This document shows positions 6,453 to 9,203 of a stretch of 9,203 nt of DNA, one piece after another (position 1 is the stretch's first letter; each line of letters opens with the position of its first letter). The notes under the pieces are model-generated. The model did not search any database and was not told where the DNA came from. It saw only the letters and a program-made list of their open reading frames with translations. Source of the DNA: an uncultured Lachnospiraceae bacterium (GTDB lineage Bacteria > Bacillota > Clostridia > Lachnospirales > Lachnospiraceae). The DNA lies in assembly GCA_949346185.1 (NCBI GenBank), contig CASGVX010000071.1:1-9203 (forward strand), given 5' to 3'. A program made the translations under genes and the position numbers.

Positions 6453-6535
6453 ATGATCTAGCAAGTTTGTGTTGCTTGTCATGAACTTGATGGTGCGAAT
6501 AAAACAGAGGTAGACGAAGTTTATCTTGCAGAAAT

Positions 6536-6539
6536 GGAG
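6536..6539 (+). promoter_or_regulatory. Shine-Dalgarno site that sets the porB start
   Basis: GGAG lies 6 nt before the ATG at 6546 and is contained in the first codons after an upstream in-frame ATG at 6534. The upstream ATG is preceded by TTTATCTTGCAGAA, with no ribosome binding site. The 6546 start is therefore preferred. Confidence 0.65.
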
Positions 6540-6545
6540 AAAGAT

Positions 6546-7493
6546 ATGAGTGATTTTAGTTTAAAGACTATGATGAATAAGCCGGAGCGGCTGGCACCCG
6601 GGCATCGCATGTGTGCCGGTTGCGGGGCTACCATTGCAGTGCGGGCCGTACTTCGGGCGCTGCGGGAAGAAGATCATGCGGTCATCGGAAATGCCACGGG
6701 CTGCCTGGAGGTATCTTCTTTCATGTATCCCTATACTTCCTGGGAGGATAGCTATATTCACAATGCATTTGAGAATGCCGGAGCCACCTTGAGCGGCGTG
6801 GAGACTGCCTACAAGGTTTTGAAGAAGAGGGGGACGATTCCGGCAGAGGATACCTTTAAGTTTATTACCTTCGGCGGTGATGGGGGAACCTATGACATTG
6901 GCTTCCAGTCCCTTTCCGGCGCCATGGAGCGGGGGCATGACATGGTGTATGTGTGCTATGACAATGGCGCATACATGAATACGGGGATTCAGCGTTCCTC
7001 TGCCACGCCCATGTATGCAGATACCACCACCACTCCCGTGGGGAAGGAGTCTGCGGGAAAGATGCAGAATCGCAAGGATCTTGCCAGCATCATTGCAGAC
7101 CATGACGTGCCTTACGTGGCCCAGACCACGCTGACCCAGAACTTCAAGGATTTGCATAAGAAGGCGGAGAAGTCCATTTATACGGAGGGGGCGGCCTTTC
7201 TCAATATCATGGCTCCCTGTCCCCGGGGATGGCGGTATGAGACGGCAGAAATCATGGATATCTGCAAGCTTGCGGTGGAGACATGCTACTGGCCATTATT
7301 TGAAGTGGATCACGGCAAGTGGCTCTTGTCCTATGAGCCGAAAAAGAAGTTGCCCATCGAGGAGTTCCTGCGGAAGCAGGGGAGGTTCAAGCATCTGTTT
7401 AAGCCGGGGAATGAAGATTTGCTTCAGGAGTTTCAGGAAGAGGTGGACAGACGCTGGGAGGACTTGCTCTTCAAGTGCTCCAGAGAGCGGTAG
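6546..7493 (+). CDS. porB: Pyruvate/2-oxoacid:ferredoxin oxidoreductase, beta subunit (PorB)
   Basis: 315-aa beta subunit that binds the diphosphate of thiamine pyrophosphate and the [4Fe-4S] cluster nearest the active site. Cluster ligands are visible as HRMCAGCGA (Cys23, Cys26), ATGCLEV (Cys53) and MAPCPRGW (Cys225). The TPP/Mg motif begins with GDGG (111-114) and ends with DNGAYMNTG (139-147), the spacing expected for the GDG...N motif; GTYDIGFQSLSGAMERGH between them is typical of POR/VOR beta chains. The C-terminal third (HLFKPGNEDLLQEFQ and following) is the usual family tail. The start at 6546 rests on the GGAG at 6536-6539; the ATG at 6534 would add four residues. It is the last gene of the operon, with a hairpin and T-run about 30 nt past its stop. 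Family assignment is firm. Confidence 0.95.
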   Translation: MSDFSLKTMMNKPERLAPGHRMCAGCGATIAVRAVLRALREEDHAVIGNATGCLEVSSFMYPYTSWEDSYIHNAFENAGATLSGVETAYKVLKKRGTIPAEDTFKFITFGGDGGTYDIGFQSLSGAMERGHDMVYVCYDNGAYMNTGIQRSSATPMYADTTTTPVGKESAGKMQNRKDLASIIADHDVPYVAQTTLTQNFKDLHKKAEKSIYTEGAAFLNIMAPCPRGWRYETAEIMDICKLAVETCYWPLFEVDHGKWLLSYEPKKKLPIEEFLRKQGRFKHLFKPGNEDLLQEFQEEVDRRWEDLLFKCSRER

Positions 7494-7521
7494 GCTGAGA
7501 GGGACAGAGACGGCTATCCAT

Positions 7522-7541
7522 CCTCGGTACGAGGCATTTTT
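7522..7541 (+). terminator. Probable terminator of the por operon
   Basis: CCTCG (7522-7526) pairs with CGAGG (7530-7534) over a GTA loop, followed by CA and TTTTT, then the pyrimidine-rich CTTCTATTCCC. The stem is only 5 bp but GC-rich and sits 28 nt after the porB stop. It is short for an intrinsic terminator, so readthrough toward the next gene is possible. Confidence 0.5.
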
Positions 7542-7575
7542 CTTCTATTCCCGCAAAGGTCGAATACCATCCACC

Positions 7576-7614
7576 GTGAATAGTAACATTTGACTGTTGC
7601 TATTCACAGTAACA
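7576..7614 (+). repeat. Inverted repeat with two mutually exclusive hairpins
   Basis: Arm A (7576-7588, GTGAATAGTAACA) pairs with arm B (7595-7607, TGTTGCTATTCAC) over 13 bp with a single G-U wobble and a 6-nt loop. The first part of arm B (7595-7601) can instead pair with arm C (7608-7614, AGTAACA) over 7 bp, again with one G-U. No T-run follows, so it is not a normal terminator. It lies between the por terminator and the promoter of the FtsA-like gene. It could be a dispersed palindromic repeat or an RNA or protein-binding element; which one cannot be decided from one copy. Confidence 0.6.
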
Positions 7615-7632
7615 ATACAAAAACTTTCCTGC

Positions 7633-7662
7633 TTGCATGGGAATGGTAGTTTATGGTATGAT
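7633..7662 (+). promoter_or_regulatory. Promoter candidate for the FtsA-like gene
   Basis: TATGAT (7657-7662) is preceded by TGG, giving an extended -10 (TGnTATGAT). A weak -35, TTGCAT (7633-7638), lies 18 nt upstream. Transcription would begin near 7669, leaving a leader of about 58 nt with GGGGAGG at 7709-7715. Confidence 0.5.
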
Positions 7663-7726
7663 AAAAGTTAGTTGATTAGAGTGGATGCATAAGGAAAATA
7701 TGTATAGCGGGGAGGATTCTTAGCCC

Positions 7727-9203
7727 ATGGATTCGGTAGCAAAAGATGCGGTCAGTAAAATTGATATGTCCCGGGTGCCGGACAATCTGGTATTTGGATT
7801 GGACATCGGTACGAGAAGCGTTGTGGGGACAGTGGGATACAAGGATAGCACCAGTGGATTTGTGGTAGTGGCCCAGGTGATGCTGGAACATGATACCAGA
7901 GCGATGATTGATGGACAGATTCACGACATTGGTGCGGTGGCGCAGACAATAGGGAAGATTCATGCCAGACTGGAAGCGCTGACTGGCAGAAGATTTCATG
8001 ACGTGTGCATCGCAGCCGCCGGACGAGTGCTCAAGACCGTGGAGGCCACTGCGGACATGCATTTTAATGGGGAGACCGTGGTGACCAAGGATCACGTTTA
8101 TTCCTTAAATATGCTGGGGGTAGAGAAGGCATATGACAAGCTTCGGGAGGAGACGAGGGAAGATGGCATGCAGTTTTACTGCGTGGGGTATTCGGTCAAG
8201 CAGTATTTTCAAAATGACTATCCCATGTCGAACTTGGAGGGGCATAAATCCACAGATATCAGGACGGAACTGATTGCCACCTTTCTGCCGGACGAGGTGG
8301 TGGATGGGCTGTATGCGGCGGTGGAGCGGGCGGGCCTCTATGTGGCAAACCTGACGCTGGAGCCTATTGCCGCAATTAACGTGGCGATTCCGGAGAAATT
8401 CCGACTGCTTAATATTGCCTTGGTGGACGTGGGAGCAGGGACGTCGGATATCTCCATTACCCGTGATGGAGCTATTGTGGCGTATGGCATGATTCCAGCG
8501 GCGGGGGATGAAGTGACCGAGACTGTGGCAAGAACTTATTTGACGGACTTTACCGAGGCAGATCGCATGAAGTGCTCCAGCACTTATAATGAAGAAGTGG
8601 AATATCACGATATTATGGGTCTTCCTCAGAAAATCTCTTCTGAGGATTTGATTTCTTCCGTGGAGGAGACGGTGAGAAAGATTACGAAGAGTGTTTCTGA
8701 CCGCATTACGGAACTGAATGGAGGGAAGTCCGTCAGTGCCATTTTCGTGGTGGGAGGCGGCGGGAAAATCTGCGGCTTTACCAAGTTTCTGGCAGAGTAT
8801 CAGGGCATTGCGGAAGAGCGGGTGGCTCTTCGGGGGAAAGAAGTGCTGGGGGATGTGACTTTCCTGCAGAGGGATATCAATGTGGATTCCCTGCTGGTTA
8901 CGCCCATCGGCATCTGTCTGAATTATTATGAGCAGAAAAATAATTTTATCTTTGTGAATGTGAACGGAGAGAGGATCAAGCTATACGATAACAATAAATT
9001 GACGATTATGGATGCCGCCATGCAGATGGGATTTCCCAATGAGCAGCTTTTCCCGAGACGGGGCCGGGCAATTACCTATTATGTGGATGGGGAAAAGCGG
9101 ATGCAGAGGGGCGAGGCTGGCGAGGCTGCCGTGATTCATATCAATGGGAAGGAGACAGGCATCAATACTCCCATTGTATCTAATGACAGGATTGATATTG
9201 AGC
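7727..9203 (+). CDS. FtsA-like actin-fold ATPase with C-terminal extension (3' truncated)
   Basis: 492 codons are open to the window end. The core shows FtsA/actin-fold signatures: phosphate-1 VFGLDIGTRSVVG (22-34), an SHS2-like insertion (about 85-200, starting RRFHDVCIAAAGRVLKTVEA), phosphate-2 LVDVGAGTSDISITRDG (from Asp234), and the adenosine motif FVVGGGGKICGF (343-347 Gly-rich). FtsA anchors FtsZ at the membrane, and related proteins such as PilM serve pilus assembly, so the exact role is open. After about residue 405 the protein continues with NNFIFVNVNGERIKLYDNN and following, sequence not found in classical FtsA (~420 aa); it is therefore longer than the family norm. The ATG at 7727 has GGAGG 11 nt upstream, a rather long spacer, but no better start exists. 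It has its own promoter, no ftsZ or ftsQ nearby, and no sign of coupling to the por operon. Fold assignment is strong; the division role is inferred. Confidence 0.85.
   Translation, partial: MDSVAKDAVSKIDMSRVPDNLVFGLDIGTRSVVGTVGYKDSTSGFVVVAQVMLEHDTRAMIDGQIHDIGAVAQTIGKIHARLEALTGRRFHDVCIAAAGRVLKTVEATADMHFNGETVVTKDHVYSLNMLGVEKAYDKLREETREDGMQFYCVGYSVKQYFQNDYPMSNLEGHKSTDIRTELIATFLPDEVVDGLYAAVERAGLYVANLTLEPIAAINVAIPEKFRLLNIALVDVGAGTSDISITRDGAIVAYGMIPAAGDEVTETVARTYLTDFTEADRMKCSSTYNEEVEYHDIMGLPQKISSEDLISSVEETVRKITKSVSDRITELNGGKSVSAIFVVGGGGKICGFTKFLAEYQGIAEERVALRGKEVLGDVTFLQRDINVDSLLVTPIGICLNYYEQKNNFIFVNVNGERIKLYDNNKLTIMDAAMQMGFPNEQLFPRRGRAITYYVDGEKRMQRGEAGEAAVIHINGKETGINTPIVSNDRIDIE

Noticed and set aside
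6453..6482. Hairpin in the porA-porB gap as a terminator
   Set aside because: The stem is broken (4 bp plus 5 bp around an internal loop) and has no T-run; porB has no separate promoter that I can identify, so readthrough is more likely.
8105..8608. 167-codon minus-strand frame opposite the FtsA-like gene
   Set aside because: The plus frame shows actin-fold motifs across this whole interval; the minus frame has no recognisable features.
1..9203. CRISPR arrays, tRNA or rRNA genes, transposases, phage genes
   Set aside because: No regularly spaced repeats, cloverleaf-like segments or mobile-element proteins are seen; nearly all of the window is accounted for by metabolic, regulatory and cell-structure genes.

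Overview
The window reads as chromosome of an anaerobic, low- to mid-GC Firmicute, most likely a Clostridia/Lachnospiraceae-type gut bacterium. The reasons are a clostridial NifS/NifU pair, a four-subunit 2-oxoacid:ferredoxin oxidoreductase, strong AGGAGG-type ribosome binding sites and an ECF sigma factor with a membrane-anchored partner. This assignment is inferred from gene content and not from any database match. All genes look like ordinary chromosomal genes. I see no mobile element, CRISPR array, tRNA or rRNA.

Region 1 (1-2330, + strand) is an iron-sulfur/sulfur-transfer operon. It holds a 5'-truncated cysteine desulfurase (nifS), an IscU/NifU-type scaffold (nifU) and a MoeB/ThiF/HesA-type E1-like adenylyltransferase, and it closes with an 11-bp GC-rich hairpin terminator. 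NifS supplies sulfane sulfur, NifU assembles Fe-S clusters, and the E1-like enzyme would normally adenylate a small sulfur-carrier protein that is not visible here.

Region 2 (2349-4152, - strand) is a two-gene regulatory unit: an ECF sigma-70 factor overlapping by 8 nt a single-pass membrane protein that is probably its anti-sigma factor. The second gene has two credible starts. A sigma promoter candidate lies upstream, back to back with the promoter of region 3.

Region 3 (4219-7541, + strand) is a porG-porD-porA-porB operon encoding gamma, delta (2x[4Fe-4S] ferredoxin), alpha and beta subunits of a pyruvate/2-oxoacid:ferredoxin oxidoreductase. It starts from a TTTACA-16-TATAAT promoter and ends at a small hairpin plus T-run. 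The enzyme needs several [4Fe-4S] clusters, so its position next to Fe-S assembly genes is functionally sensible.

Region 4 (7576-9203, + strand) begins with an inverted-repeat element whose arms can form two exclusive hairpins, then a promoter, then a long FtsA/actin-fold ATPase gene cut by the window end. Beyond the FtsA-like core it carries an unusual C-terminal extension that resembles beta-grasp sequence. No entirely new system is evident. The best leads are the FtsA-like extension, the dual start of the anti-sigma candidate, the switching hairpin at 7576-7614, and the divergent sigma/por intergenic region.
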